Positions 7,909 through 20,094 of a stretch of 33,698 nt of DNA are shown here, piece by piece. A program made the position numbers and the translations under genes. The stretch comes from Pseudomonadota bacterium. Its GTDB lineage: Bacteria; Pseudomonadota; Gammaproteobacteria; Steroidobacterales; GCA-2729495. Within the stretch, counting starts at the first letter, position 1, and each line of letters begins with the position of its first letter. The notes beneath the pieces are model-generated. The model was given only the letters and a program-made list of their open reading frames with translations. It searched no databases and was not told where the DNA came from. Location of the stretch: assembly GCA_963204745.1 (NCBI GenBank), contig CAUJHF010000011.1, positions 1-33,698 of the forward strand, written 5' to 3'.

Positions 7909-8232
7909 CTACTTTTCCAGCAGTTTCAGCTTGTCCATGACCCCGTCCCATTCCTCGGCGTCCGGCGGCGGGCTCTTGCTGACCTTTATTTTTGGCCAGA
8001 CCTCGGCGAGCTTCGCATTGAGCTGGATAAATGCCCGCTGGTTTCTGGGCACCGCCCGTTCTTCCATGATCGCGCCCACCGGGCAGGCGGGCACGCAATA
8101 GATGCAGTCGATACAGGTCTCCGGGTCGATCACCAGGAAGTTGGGGCCTTCGTGGAAGCAGTCCGCCGGACAGACCGCCGCGCAACTCGTGTGTTTGCAG
8201 TTGATGCAGTTTTCAGTAACGACAAAGGGCAC
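7909..8232 (-). CDS. fdxA: 7Fe ferredoxin (FdxA type)
   Basis: A 107-residue electron carrier with one [3Fe-4S] and one [4Fe-4S] cluster. The N-terminal pattern CINCKHTSCAAVCPADC and the second site CIDCIYCVPACP match the Azotobacter FdI class, as does the C-terminal FIQLNAKLAEVWP and DAEEWDGV, and the length is the usual one. The start is GTG at 8232 (MPFVVTENC, as in the family); GGGAG lies eight bases upstream. A GTG at 8238 is too close to that site. The gene is divergent from nifJ, so it is the likely electron acceptor of the pyruvate:ferredoxin oxidoreductase. Confidence 0.93.
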   Translation of the reverse strand: MPFVVTENCINCKHTSCAAVCPADCFHEGPNFLVIDPETCIDCIYCVPACPVGAIMEERAVPRNQRAFIQLNAKLAEVWPKIKVSKSPPPDAEEWDGVMDKLKLLEK

Positions 8233-8367
8233 GGTCACATCTCCCTGTGAGCGGCTGGCAGTGGGGCAGAATTTGCAGCATTTTATACGCAGGAGGCCGG
8301 CGCCCGCATACCCGGCGGCCGGAACGTGCAACAATTCTCCGCGAGGCGAAAAGGGACCGGACACCTG

Positions 8368-11994
<3,627 letters not shown>

Positions 11995-11998
11995 GTCC

Positions 11999-13012
11999 AT
12001 GGATCTCAGCACTACCTACATGGGACTGGAGCTCAAGAACCCCTTCGTCCCCTCCTCTTCACCCCTGACCAAGCGCCTCGACCCCGCCCGGCAGCTCGAA
12101 GATGCCGGCGCGTCAGCGCTCGTCATGTACTCCCTGTTTGAGGAAGACATCGAAGCGGACGAACTGCAGGCCATGCAGCTCGCCCACGAACAGGATCTGG
12201 GCCATGGCGAGGCGTCGAGTTATCTGCCGATGGCCGAGGTCTATCCGGGACGTCGCGATGAGTACCTGGAACAGCTACGCTGCCTCAAGGATGCGCTGGA
12301 TATTCCGGTCATCGCCAGCCTGAACGGTACGACGCTCGGCGGCTGGGTCCGTCACGCGAAAGCGATCCAGGAAGCTGGCGCAGACGGGCTTGAGCTGAAC
12401 ATCTACTACATTGCGGCGGATTTCACCGAGCCACCAGCTGCCGTCGAGCAACGCGTGATCGACATCCTCAGCGAAACCGTGCGCCAGGTGAGCATACCGG
12501 TCGGCGTCAAGCTGTTTCCGCACTACAGCTCGCTCGGCAACCTCGTGCAGCGGATCGAAGCAGCCGGGGCCGCTGGCATCGCACTGTTCAATCGTTTCTA
12601 CCAGCCGGATCTCAACCTGGACAGCATGGATATTTCACAGACCATCAGCCTGTCCAGATCGCGGGATGCGCTCATCACCATGCGCTGGATCGCCCTGCTA
12701 TACGGTCATGTGAATATGTCGCTGGCCGCCACCGGTGGCGTGCACACGGTCAAGGACGCGCTGAAGATGTTGCTGTGCGGAGCTGATGTCACGCACCTGT
12801 GCAGTGCGCTGCTGACCAATGGCCCCGGACAGATCGAGCGACTGCACGACGGTGTACTTGCCTGGATGCAGCGCAATGAATACGAATCGCTGCGCCAGCT
12901 CAAGGGCAGTCTGTCGCAGAAGAACTCGCCGGACCCGGTCGCCTTCGGACGCGGCAATTACCTGCAGATGCTGGCGCGCTACGAGCCGCCCAAGTCCGTA
13001 TGGCCGGACTGA
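11999..13012 (+). CDS. Dihydroorotate dehydrogenase-like flavoprotein
   Basis: A 337-residue TIM-barrel protein of the DHODH/PreA family. FMN-binding features are visible: LKNPFVPSSSPLT, VGVKLFPHYSS (Lys), and the phosphate loop ATGGVHTVKDALKMLLCGA. The loop that in true DHODH reads LNLSCPN, with the catalytic Cys (or Ser), is LELNIYYIAAD here, so Y137 stands at the Cys position. It is therefore unlikely to make pyrimidines by the normal mechanism. Genes of this type often follow nifJ; their role is not known to me. Start at 11999 has GGAGG (11983-11987) inside the nifJ end, and only four bases separate the genes, so they are co-transcribed. Confidence 0.88.
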   Translation: MDLSTTYMGLELKNPFVPSSSPLTKRLDPARQLEDAGASALVMYSLFEEDIEADELQAMQLAHEQDLGHGEASSYLPMAEVYPGRRDEYLEQLRCLKDALDIPVIASLNGTTLGGWVRHAKAIQEAGADGLELNIYYIAADFTEPPAAVEQRVIDILSETVRQVSIPVGVKLFPHYSSLGNLVQRIEAAGAAGIALFNRFYQPDLNLDSMDISQTISLSRSRDALITMRWIALLYGHVNMSLAATGGVHTVKDALKMLLCGADVTHLCSALLTNGPGQIERLHDGVLAWMQRNEYESLRQLKGSLSQKNSPDPVAFGRGNYLQMLARYEPPKSVWPD

Positions 13013-13206
13013 GGCAGCGCGGCAGGCATCCAGGTCCAGAGGAAAATGTAGATGACGACACCGGGCAGAATCGCACTGCCGGCCGTACTCAGAACCCACA
13101 GCAGCCTGACGAATTGCGGACTCACGCCGAAACCTTCAGCAAGCCCCCCGCAGACTCCGAGCAGGCGCTTGTCGCGCGAAAGGTAGAACTTTTTCCTGTC
13201 TGCCAT
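12979..13206 (-). CDS. Small PspC-domain membrane protein
   Basis: A 75-residue protein with a full PspC domain: KRLLGVCGGLAEGFGVSPQFVRLLWVL followed by one strong membrane segment (AILPGVVIYIFLWTWMP). PspC proteins are linked to envelope stress, usually with PspA and PspB, neither of which is here. Its 3' end overlaps the convergent DHOD-like gene by 34 bp; both frames have convincing family matches to their ends, so the overlap looks real. A similar gene follows upstream on the same strand. Confidence 0.88.
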   Translation of the reverse strand: MADRKKFYLSRDKRLLGVCGGLAEGFGVSPQFVRLLWVLSTAGSAILPGVVIYIFLWTWMPAALPQSGHTDLGGS

Positions 13207-13227
13207 GACGGCGGAGTATACAGGTTG

Positions 13228-13440
13228 TCAATCCGGTGACTCCCCGCTCTCCGGTGGTGGCATCCAGGCCCACAGAATCAGGTAAATGATGACTGCGGGT
13301 ATCACTGCACTGAAGAACGCGCCAAACAGATACATCAGCCGGACGAGGCCGGGATCAAGACCGATCGACTTCGCAATACCGGCGAGCACGCCAGCGATGA
13401 TCTTGTTGTTCGAACGTGGTGTATGCGACTTCCTGGCCAT
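13228..13440 (-). CDS. Small PspC-domain membrane protein, second copy
   Basis: A 70-residue PspC-domain protein: NKIIAGVLAGIAKSIGLDPGLVRLMYLFGAFF, then a membrane segment AVIPAVIIYLILWAWMPPP. It resembles the 75-residue neighbour over the whole length and probably arose by duplication. ATG at 13440 is chosen because upstream residues of the longer frame (Cys- and Arg-rich) do not look like coding sequence; the ribosome site is weak. 21 bp separate the two genes. Confidence 0.82.
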   Translation of the reverse strand: MARKSHTPRSNNKIIAGVLAGIAKSIGLDPGLVRLMYLFGAFFSAVIPAVIIYLILWAWMPPPESGESPD

Positions 13441-13501
13441 GGCACAAAGATAAGCCCGGTCCCAAATCCGATCTATGCAGCAGACGGCCCGCCGCGGTCT
13501 T

Positions 13502-13861
13502 TCAACCGCGCCGCCCCGGGTACAGGCTGCGCGCACCGATGACGCCGAGCACGGCACCCATACCCGTAGCGAACAGCACAGTCAGCACGGTCAGCAGCGC
13601 AAGCCCCAGCGCATGCAACACCCAGTAAGCGCCGGATACCGGCAAGGCAAATTCGCGCTCCAGATAGCCCGAGAAGAACACGCTGATGAATATCGCTGGC
13701 GCCAGCGCTATCGCGCCCAACACCCCGCCCATCACCTTCATGAACCTGCGCTGCGCGGGAGAATGGGTATAGCGGTCGGCGAACAGCTCCAGCAGCTTCT
13801 TCGCCAGGTACCAGGCAGCTGCTGTACCGAGAAAATACCCGAGGATGATTGCGGCTAACAT
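13502..13861 (-). CDS. Hypothetical membrane protein
   Basis: A 119-residue protein with three likely membrane segments: near the N-terminus (AAIILGYFLGTAAAWYLA), in the middle (MGGVLGAIALAPAIFISVFF) and near the end (VLHALGLALLTVLTVLFATG). A cytoplasmic-looking basic stretch (RYTHSPAQRRFMK) joins the first two. I do not recognise a family. It is in the same minus-strand run as the PspC genes and may be co-transcribed with them (61 bp gap). Confidence 0.7.
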   Translation of the reverse strand: MLAAIILGYFLGTAAAWYLAKKLLELFADRYTHSPAQRRFMKVMGGVLGAIALAPAIFISVFFSGYLEREFALPVSGAYWVLHALGLALLTVLTVLFATGMGAVLGVIGARSLYPGRRG

Positions 13862-13925
13862 GGGCTATGCGCGTACCTGTGGTGTGAGCGATGCAGCTAA
13901 AGACATCGCGCTGCCATGATGCCGC

Positions 13926-14339
13926 CTATTCAGACTTCCTGGCCCTGAGTTCCGTGACCTTGGCAACTATCCGGGTAGTCACCCAGGCGAACGCATAGAT
14001 GCCGCCGAAGATCAGGGCCCAGATCTCGAGGAACTTCGCCCCCCGTTTGATACCTGTAGTCCTGCGGTACTCGTCGTAGTCGCTCACCGAGGAAATAACA
14101 ACACGATCCCGGACCATCAGTGTGCGCAACGCAAAGCAGGGATCGCCCGTAATCGGGTAGGCATCATAAACCCGTTCCGGGGCCATCTCGCGCCACTGGC
14201 TGCACTCGGGTGCCTGCAAATCGGCCATCACCGCCGGATCACGCAAGGGCCATTGCATGAAGATGATGGCCAGCGTCGTTGCCAACATTGCCAGCGCTCC
14301 AAGCATCCAGAAGCGCTGTGCGGTATTGAGTTTTTTCAT
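13926..14339 (-). CDS. Hypothetical membrane protein with two helices
   Basis: Starting at MKKLNTAQRFW, the protein has 137 residues: a membrane helix near the N-terminus (MLGALAMLATTLAIIFMQW), a loop of about 70 residues with two Cys (APECSQW and GDPCFAL, possibly a periplasmic disulfide) and a second helix near the end (ALIFGGIYAFAWVTTRI). A longer frame begins at 14405, but the added residues (His/Arg/Asp-rich) look non-coding. No family recognised. It is divergent from nnrS. Confidence 0.65.
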   Translation of the reverse strand: MKKLNTAQRFWMLGALAMLATTLAIIFMQWPLRDPAVMADLQAPECSQWREMAPERVYDAYPITGDPCFALRTLMVRDRVVISSVSDYDEYRRTTGIKRGAKFLEIWALIFGGIYAFAWVTTRIVAKVTELRARKSE

Positions 14340-14488
14340 CGACAAGCCCGTCACCGTATGATCATCCCTACGCGCCATAGTATGGGCATCGGCCATGCCT
14401 GCCAAGAGTAGAACCAGCAGGCCGTTCGCACACAGGCGGGGTGGCTGGCATCATATGGGCACCCCTGTGCCCTCAAGGTTCCGCTGAA

Positions 14489-15652
14489 GTGAGTTTTTCC
14501 AAGCATCCTGTCTGGCTGGCCGGTTTCCGGCCGTTCTTTATCCTCACCTGTTTGTCGGGCCTGGCGCTACCGGTCATCTGGGCACTGCTGTTCGCCGGTA
14601 CCTTCGGTTTGCCGCACAGCCGGTATTCGATCGTACAGTGGCATGCCCACGAGATGTTCTTCGGTTTCGGCTGGGCCCTGCTCGGCGGATTCCTGCTGAC
14701 TGCCACCAAGAACTGGGTGAAGATCCGCGGCTATCACGGCGGGGCGCTGGTCTTTCTCACTGCAGCCTGGTGCTTCGAGCGCATCGGCATGACCTTTGGC
14801 GGCAACTGGCCGCAGCCGCTGTTTCTGCTCTCGAACCAGCTGTTTCTGGTCAGCGTGACAGGCATGCTGCTCTGGAGCCTGTTGCGCTATCGGGCAGCCG
14901 ATGGCTACCGACGCGACAACCTGTACTTCATTGTCGCGCTGCCCCTGTTTATCGTCGCCAAACCACTGATGCTCAGCGCCGACTACGGGCCAGCCGGCAC
15001 GCTGATGGTACTCGGCCTGTTTCGCGTGTGTTTTCTCATCATGCTCGAACGGACGCTGAGCGAATTCATGCGCGGCGTGTTCAAGGTCGATATCCTGCGT
15101 AATCCCCTGCTCGACGGTTCGATCAAGCTGTTGGGACTTGCGGTCGTGTTTGCCGGATTCCTGCCGCCGTTGCTGAGTGCAGGGCTCGCCGTCGCTCTGG
15201 CGCTGCTGCTTGTCGTGCGCCTCGCCTTCTGGCGGCCGCTGCTGGCCTGCTCACGCATTGACCTCGGCATCATGTACCTCGGTTACCTGATGATCGCCGG
15301 GCAACTGCTGGTCGTGGCCTCCGAAGTAACCGGGTATAGCACCTGGATCGGCAACTTCTCCATACACCTGTTCAGCTTTGGTGTGATGGGGCTGATCGTC
15401 CCGGCGATGATCATCCGCATTTCCAGGGGACACACCGGACGCAAGGTCATGTTCGATGCGATAGACAAGAGCGTGCTGTGGATCATGATCCTGGCGCTGG
15501 CCCTGCGCGTGATCGCGCCACAACTCGTGCCGGCGTCATACCGGACGTGGATCGATCTCGCCGCAGCCTGCTGGTTTATCGGCTTCGGCATTCTCGCCTG
15601 GCGCAGCATACCGATGCTGCTTCGGCCGCGGATCGACGGCCGGGAACATTGA
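14489..15652 (+). CDS. nnrS: NnrS family heme-copper membrane protein
   Basis: A polytopic membrane protein of the NnrS family, known to contain heme and copper and to protect cells against NO and related iron-nitrosyl stress. Typical features are the start HPVWLAGFRPFFILT, the conserved QWHAHEMFFGFGWALLGGFLLTATKNW, and later GFLPPLL and FSIHLFSFGVMGLIVPAMIIRISRGHTGR. About twelve helices are expected. Start is uncertain: GTG at 14489 has AAGG ten bases upstream; GTG at 14441 is a longer alternative with no well-spaced site. The gene strengthens the NO theme set by the nod-like gene, the NsrR-like site and DUF2249 in the same window. Confidence 0.92.
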   Translation: MSFSKHPVWLAGFRPFFILTCLSGLALPVIWALLFAGTFGLPHSRYSIVQWHAHEMFFGFGWALLGGFLLTATKNWVKIRGYHGGALVFLTAAWCFERIGMTFGGNWPQPLFLLSNQLFLVSVTGMLLWSLLRYRAADGYRRDNLYFIVALPLFIVAKPLMLSADYGPAGTLMVLGLFRVCFLIMLERTLSEFMRGVFKVDILRNPLLDGSIKLLGLAVVFAGFLPPLLSAGLAVALALLLVVRLAFWRPLLACSRIDLGIMYLGYLMIAGQLLVVASEVTGYSTWIGNFSIHLFSFGVMGLIVPAMIIRISRGHTGRKVMFDAIDKSVLWIMILALALRVIAPQLVPASYRTWIDLAAACWFIGFGILAWRSIPMLLRPRIDGREH

Positions 15653-15673
15653 ACGGAAAGTGGTTCTGCGCAG

Positions 15674-17011
15674 CTAATGCGCCATAAAGCTGCCGCGAAC
15701 CGAAAGCGGCCCGGGGGCCGTCCGGCGCACCCAGAGACCATAGGCGACTACAACCAGCGACAGTCCGCCGACCATGACGAACACGGCATGCGGGCCGATT
15801 GAATCATAGAGTCGGCCACCGACGGCGGTACCGAACAGGATGCCGATCGCGCCGAAAGTATTGAACATGCCGACCACGGCGCCACGCGATGCGATAGGCG
15901 CCTCCTGGCCAATAAGGGTTGCAGCGCCCGCAAATGCGCTGATCTGCCCGATACCGAGAAATACAAAGAAAATCCACGCGCCGGGCGCCAGCGGATGATC
16001 GACCAGGTTGACGACAAGGAAGCCGGCTGCCGCGAGCGTCATACAGATCGTGGTGCCGGTAACACGATTGACCCGGTCCAGCATGATGCCCATCAGCGGC
16101 AGCCAGAAAAGTCCGGCAATACCGGTGATCGCAAACAGCATGCGCCCCTTGGCAGTTGCGTCGGCCGGATCCAGCCCGGCTTCGATGCCCGCGCCGGTAC
16201 CCCACAGGTTGACGAAGGTACCGACGACCACGAGATCGCCGCGCGCGATGAAAGCGCTGGCATAGGCCAGCGCGATGCGCGGATTGCGTGCGGCTGCGAG
16301 GCCGCTGCGGACCAGTTCGCGCAGCGGCAGCTGCTCGTGCTTGTGTACCGGCGTGCCCTTCTTGAGTCCGGCGGCAATCACCGCCGCAGAAAACAGACAC
16401 AACCCCGCCACGATGAAGTGCGTGATGTAGCCGGCATCCTCGGGCGAGTAGCCGCGGCCAACAAAGGTCTTCATCAGGCCGCCGAGGCCCACAGACAGAA
16501 TCACCACACCGAGCCCGTTCAGCGTGCCCACCAGCGCCGTGGCCTTGCCGCGCGAGGTATTGGCCGGATAGTCGGCGAGAATCGTCTGCAGCATCGCGGT
16601 AGCGGCGCCCACGCCGACCGCATAGAGCAGGCGGTATGCCGTCAGCTCGCCGACCGAGCTCGCGAAAGGATACAGCGCATAGGCAATCGCCATGAAGATG
16701 AAGCCGACGGTAAATACCTGTTTGCGGCCGATCCGGTCAGCGAGCACGCCGCAGGGGCCAAAGACGAGCAGCATCGCGATCTCGTTCCACGCCGCCAGGT
16801 CACCCGCAATCTGGCCCTGTTCGGCCTGGGGAATCTTCAGATAGACATTGAGTACGTATGGCGTACCGATACTGACAAAGGCCAGCAGACCGATCGTGGT
16901 GAATGCGCCGTACAGCATCGTGCCGAAATTGCGCGGCAGGATGCCCGGCGCAAGCTCGACAAACCAGAACTTCAGGCCCGTCGCAGACGGGTCCGGCGAC
17001 ACATTACTCAT
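15674..17011 (-). CDS. MFS transporter
   Basis: A 445-residue major facilitator with twelve predicted helices. The signature loop between helices 2 and 3 reads GVLADRIGRKQVF, and the second half has GIMLDRVNRVTG. It is clearly related to the second MFS protein 1.6 kb upstream (shared DYP, GLGV, ARNPRIALAYASAF, GQEAP and RGAVVGMFNTFGAIGI motifs). GAGG lies five bases before the ATG, and the gene starts 12 bp after the aldehyde dehydrogenase stop, so the two are co-transcribed. Substrate unknown; coupling to an aldehyde dehydrogenase suggests uptake or export of an organic compound being oxidised. It converges with nnrS, 21 bp apart. Confidence 0.9.
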   Translation of the reverse strand: MSNVSPDPSATGLKFWFVELAPGILPRNFGTMLYGAFTTIGLLAFVSIGTPYVLNVYLKIPQAEQGQIAGDLAAWNEIAMLLVFGPCGVLADRIGRKQVFTVGFIFMAIAYALYPFASSVGELTAYRLLYAVGVGAATAMLQTILADYPANTSRGKATALVGTLNGLGVVILSVGLGGLMKTFVGRGYSPEDAGYITHFIVAGLCLFSAAVIAAGLKKGTPVHKHEQLPLRELVRSGLAAARNPRIALAYASAFIARGDLVVVGTFVNLWGTGAGIEAGLDPADATAKGRMLFAITGIAGLFWLPLMGIMLDRVNRVTGTTICMTLAAAGFLVVNLVDHPLAPGAWIFFVFLGIGQISAFAGAATLIGQEAPIASRGAVVGMFNTFGAIGILFGTAVGGRLYDSIGPHAVFVMVGGLSLVVVAYGLWVRRTAPGPLSVRGSFMAH

Positions 17012-17023
17012 GGATGCCTCACG

Positions 17024-18475
17024 CTAGACGAAAATATGAATAGCCTTGTTCTGGGTGTAGCTTAACAGTTCACCCAGACATTCTTCACGGCCAAGTCCGC
17101 TGTTCTTCCAGCCGCCGAACGGCGTGCCGACAAAATGCCGGGCGGTAGTATTGACATACACGAAACCGGACTGGAGCGAGCGCACGAAAGCCATCGCCAC
17201 CTTGAGGTCGTGCGTCCAGACGCCGGACACCAGGCCGTATTCGGTAGCGTTGGCCATCGCGATCGCTTCCTCCTGGGTGCGCCATTTCAGGACCGAGAGT
17301 ATCGGCCCGAAGATCTCCTCGCGCGCGACGCGCATGTTCATCGTCACATCGCCGTATACCGTGGGCTGAATCCAGTAGCCGCGACGGAAGTCGGCACCTG
17401 GCGGCCGCTCGCCGCCTGTGAGGAGCTTCGCACCTTCTTGGCGTGCGGATTCAACAAAGGACAGCACGCGCTGGTAATGCCCGGCGGAATTGACCGGCCC
17501 CATCTGCGAGGCCGGATCGAGCGCATCGCCGACCCGGATCGCGGAGACCTGTGCAACGATTCGCGCCACCACATCGTCGTAGAGCGACTCGTGCAGCAGC
17601 AGACGGCTGTTGGAGCCGCAGGACTGGCCCGCCCAGGCGAAGTTCATGCCCCTTACCGCTTCCGCAGCCACGGTCGCCGGATCAGCATCGGCGCAGACGA
17701 TCATGGCGTTCTTGCCGCCGAGTTCCAGCGATACATGCTTGACAGCGACTTCAGCGGCCGAACGCTGGATCGCGAGCCCGGTCTGCACCGAGCCGGTAAA
17801 ACCGATACGCCAGATCTTCGGATGACGCACCAGCGCATCGCCGGTCGGCAGACCCGGCCCGTGCACGATATTGACGAGTCCCGGCGGCAACACCTCGTGG
17901 CAGATCTCGCCCATCAGTGTGCCGGACAGCGGGCTGGTTTCCGGCGTCTTCAGGATCACCGCATTGCCGGCCATCAATGGCGCGGCCAGATGTGCCGCGG
18001 CAAACAGGAAGGGATGATTGAAAGGAACGATGCGCGCCACGACGCCGTAAGGCTCGCGAACCGAAAAGTGCATGCCGTCCTTCGAGGCCGGCACGCTGTC
18101 GCTCTTGATCTCGGTACCGAGACCGGAAAAGAAATCCAGATAGTTGGCGGCCACTTCCACGTCGCGACCGAGACTGCCGATGGTATTGCCGGTATCGGCA
18201 GCTTCGAGCGGCAGCACTTCGGCGGCCCGTGCGCGCATTGCAGCGCCCAGCTTGCGCAGTACATCGCGCCGTTCCCACACGGAGAGCGCGGCCCAGGCGG
18301 GTTGCGCGGCCTCGGCGGCGTTTGCCGCCCGGTTCACGTCGGTGACCGTGCCGACCGGGACACGGCCATGCACTTCTTCAGTACCGGGGTTGACCGAGTC
18401 TAGCCACTGGCCGTCGCTGCCGGGCACGAACTGCCCGTCGATATACATGAGTCGGTCGCCAAAATTTCCGGACAT
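17024..18475 (-). CDS. NAD(P)-dependent aldehyde dehydrogenase
   Basis: A 483-residue cytoplasmic member of the aldehyde dehydrogenase superfamily. Catalytic residues are all present: N153 (PFNHPF), K176 (LKTPE), E251 (LELGGKN) and the nucleophile C286 (GQSCGSN). The cofactor loop is GFTGSVQTG, and the EEIFGP motif is near the end. It oxidises an aldehyde or semialdehyde to the acid; the substrate cannot be read from sequence. It lies between two related MFS transporters on the same strand (119 bp after one, 12 bp before the other), so they probably form one catabolic operon. Confidence 0.93.
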   Translation of the reverse strand: MSGNFGDRLMYIDGQFVPGSDGQWLDSVNPGTEEVHGRVPVGTVTDVNRAANAAEAAQPAWAALSVWERRDVLRKLGAAMRARAAEVLPLEAADTGNTIGSLGRDVEVAANYLDFFSGLGTEIKSDSVPASKDGMHFSVREPYGVVARIVPFNHPFLFAAAHLAAPLMAGNAVILKTPETSPLSGTLMGEICHEVLPPGLVNIVHGPGLPTGDALVRHPKIWRIGFTGSVQTGLAIQRSAAEVAVKHVSLELGGKNAMIVCADADPATVAAEAVRGMNFAWAGQSCGSNSRLLLHESLYDDVVARIVAQVSAIRVGDALDPASQMGPVNSAGHYQRVLSFVESARQEGAKLLTGGERPPGADFRRGYWIQPTVYGDVTMNMRVAREEIFGPILSVLKWRTQEEAIAMANATEYGLVSGVWTHDLKVAMAFVRSLQSGFVYVNTTARHFVGTPFGGWKNSGLGREECLGELLSYTQNKAIHIFV

Positions 18476-18594
18476 GCTGGGACTCGGGCTACTGGAACTA
18501 CAGGATCACTTTAGGCAAGACGCGAGGGACGCGGAAGCCCGCGCGATAGCGGATTGAATACGCGACCACCTACCGGCGACCGGCTACGGTATTT

Positions 18595-19941
18595 TCAGGC
18601 TGTCGCCGGGGCCTTGCGCGTGAAGAACATGGTCAACAAGGCGAGCCCGAACAGCGTCGCATTCGATGCAGCCATGTAGAGAAAGGGCCCCACCGGTTTC
18701 CAGTTGTCGAACAGCCAGCCGCCGACCAGGCCGACGACCATGATGCCCACTGCACCGAACAGGCTGAACAGGCCCAGCACTGCGCCGCGACCACGCTCAG
18801 GCGCTTCCTTGCCGATCAGTGAGGTGGCGGAGATGTTGGCGGCCATCTCGCCGGCACCGACAAAGGCCGCGGCGATATACATGCCGTTACCGAGCGGGTT
18901 CTCGAGCACACCCAGCGAGGCATAGCCGACGAAGGCCACCGACATGCCGATGGCAAGGCCAATCAAACGGTCGATACGATCGAGCACGATCCCGAAGATC
19001 ACGGCCCAGGGCAGCGCGAACAACTGGATCACCACATAGAAGGTCGTGGCCTTGACCGTTGCCTGCGCGACCGTCAGCCCCTGGGCCATCCCCTCGCGAA
19101 CCAGCCACAGGGTCAGGAACTGGCTGACGACCGCCAGATCAGCCCTTGAAACAAATGCAGCCGCATAGCCGAGCGCAACGCGCGGCATGCGCGCCGCATT
19201 CATGCCGACACGCAACGTAGCCAGCAGGGGTTCCCTTCTGGTCGTCCTTACCGGCGGTCCCGGCTTCAGGCCCCAGAGCAGAATCAGCGCAAGAAACAGG
19301 CAGATGCCGGCGACACACCAGTACGTCACACGGCCGGCGGCGACCGGATCGAGGCCCATCTCGATGAATCGCTGCGGCAGGCCGCCAACAAAGCGCGGTA
19401 TGGTGCCGACACCCAGACCATTGCAGATGAAGACCGCCGCAATCATCTTGGCCCGGTTGGCATCGACCGGATAGTCGTTGGCAACCGAAGAAAGCATCAC
19501 ATTGATGCCGGCGACACCCGAAGCGATAAACAGACGGAACAACACCAGCTGCACCATGACCATATCGGGCGCACCACTCGCCAGCGGATACAGGCAGTAG
19601 CCGATAGCGAGCAGCGAAAATCCGGCCGCGAATACCGGTGGGCGGCCAATGCGATCGGAAATGGCGCCAGCAAAACCGACCAGCAGTATGACTACCAGCT
19701 CCTGGGTTACCAGCAAGGTACCGGTCAGGGAGCCCTGCTCATTTGCAGGAATACGCAGGATCTCGTTGAACAGATAGGCCTGCAGGATGCCCACCGTGTT
19801 CATCATTGCAATGCTGAAAAAAGAGATAAAAAACAGCGTCCACACATGTTTGCGGCGGACGCCCGGCAGCATCAGCAGAGGGCCCAGGCGGTATGCGGCC
19901 TGGCCGGCTGCAACGGGCGGCGGCTCGTGGCTTGCGCTCAT
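18595..19941 (-). CDS. MFS transporter, paralogue
   Basis: A 448-residue major facilitator with twelve predicted helices and the loop GAISDRIGRPPVF between helices 2 and 3, repeated as GIVLDRIDRLIG in the second half. It shares many motifs with the MFS protein at 15674-17011 (LYPLAS, NDYP, ARMPRVALGYAAAF, SLIGKEAPERGRGAVLG). It is probably the first gene of the three-gene operon with the aldehyde dehydrogenase. AGGGG precedes the ATG by about nine bases. Substrate unknown. Confidence 0.9.
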   Translation of the reverse strand: MSASHEPPPVAAGQAAYRLGPLLMLPGVRRKHVWTLFFISFFSIAMMNTVGILQAYLFNEILRIPANEQGSLTGTLLVTQELVVILLVGFAGAISDRIGRPPVFAAGFSLLAIGYCLYPLASGAPDMVMVQLVLFRLFIASGVAGINVMLSSVANDYPVDANRAKMIAAVFICNGLGVGTIPRFVGGLPQRFIEMGLDPVAAGRVTYWCVAGICLFLALILLWGLKPGPPVRTTRREPLLATLRVGMNAARMPRVALGYAAAFVSRADLAVVSQFLTLWLVREGMAQGLTVAQATVKATTFYVVIQLFALPWAVIFGIVLDRIDRLIGLAIGMSVAFVGYASLGVLENPLGNGMYIAAAFVGAGEMAANISATSLIGKEAPERGRGAVLGLFSLFGAVGIMVVGLVGGWLFDNWKPVGPFLYMAASNATLFGLALLTMFFTRKAPATA

Positions 19942-20094
19942 GTCTGGATCCCCTGCCGGAAAGTCCCGGACCGGCAGTGTCGCAAGACTCGGGCAACAGG
20001 CATAGCATCCGGATTACGTGACTATCCGACAGGTGATCGGCAAGCTCCGGACTGATCCCGCCATAATGACTGCCGGACAATGAGGTCAAGCCCC

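Noticed and set aside
11999-13012. pyrD (pyrimidine synthesis) for the DHOD-like gene
   Set aside because: The catalytic Cys/Ser loop is replaced and the gene is coupled to nifJ, not to pyrimidine genes.
17135-18403. A 422-residue plus-strand frame opposite the aldehyde dehydrogenase
   Set aside because: Arg/His/Gly-rich shadow translation with no motif; the opposite strand encodes an intact enzyme.
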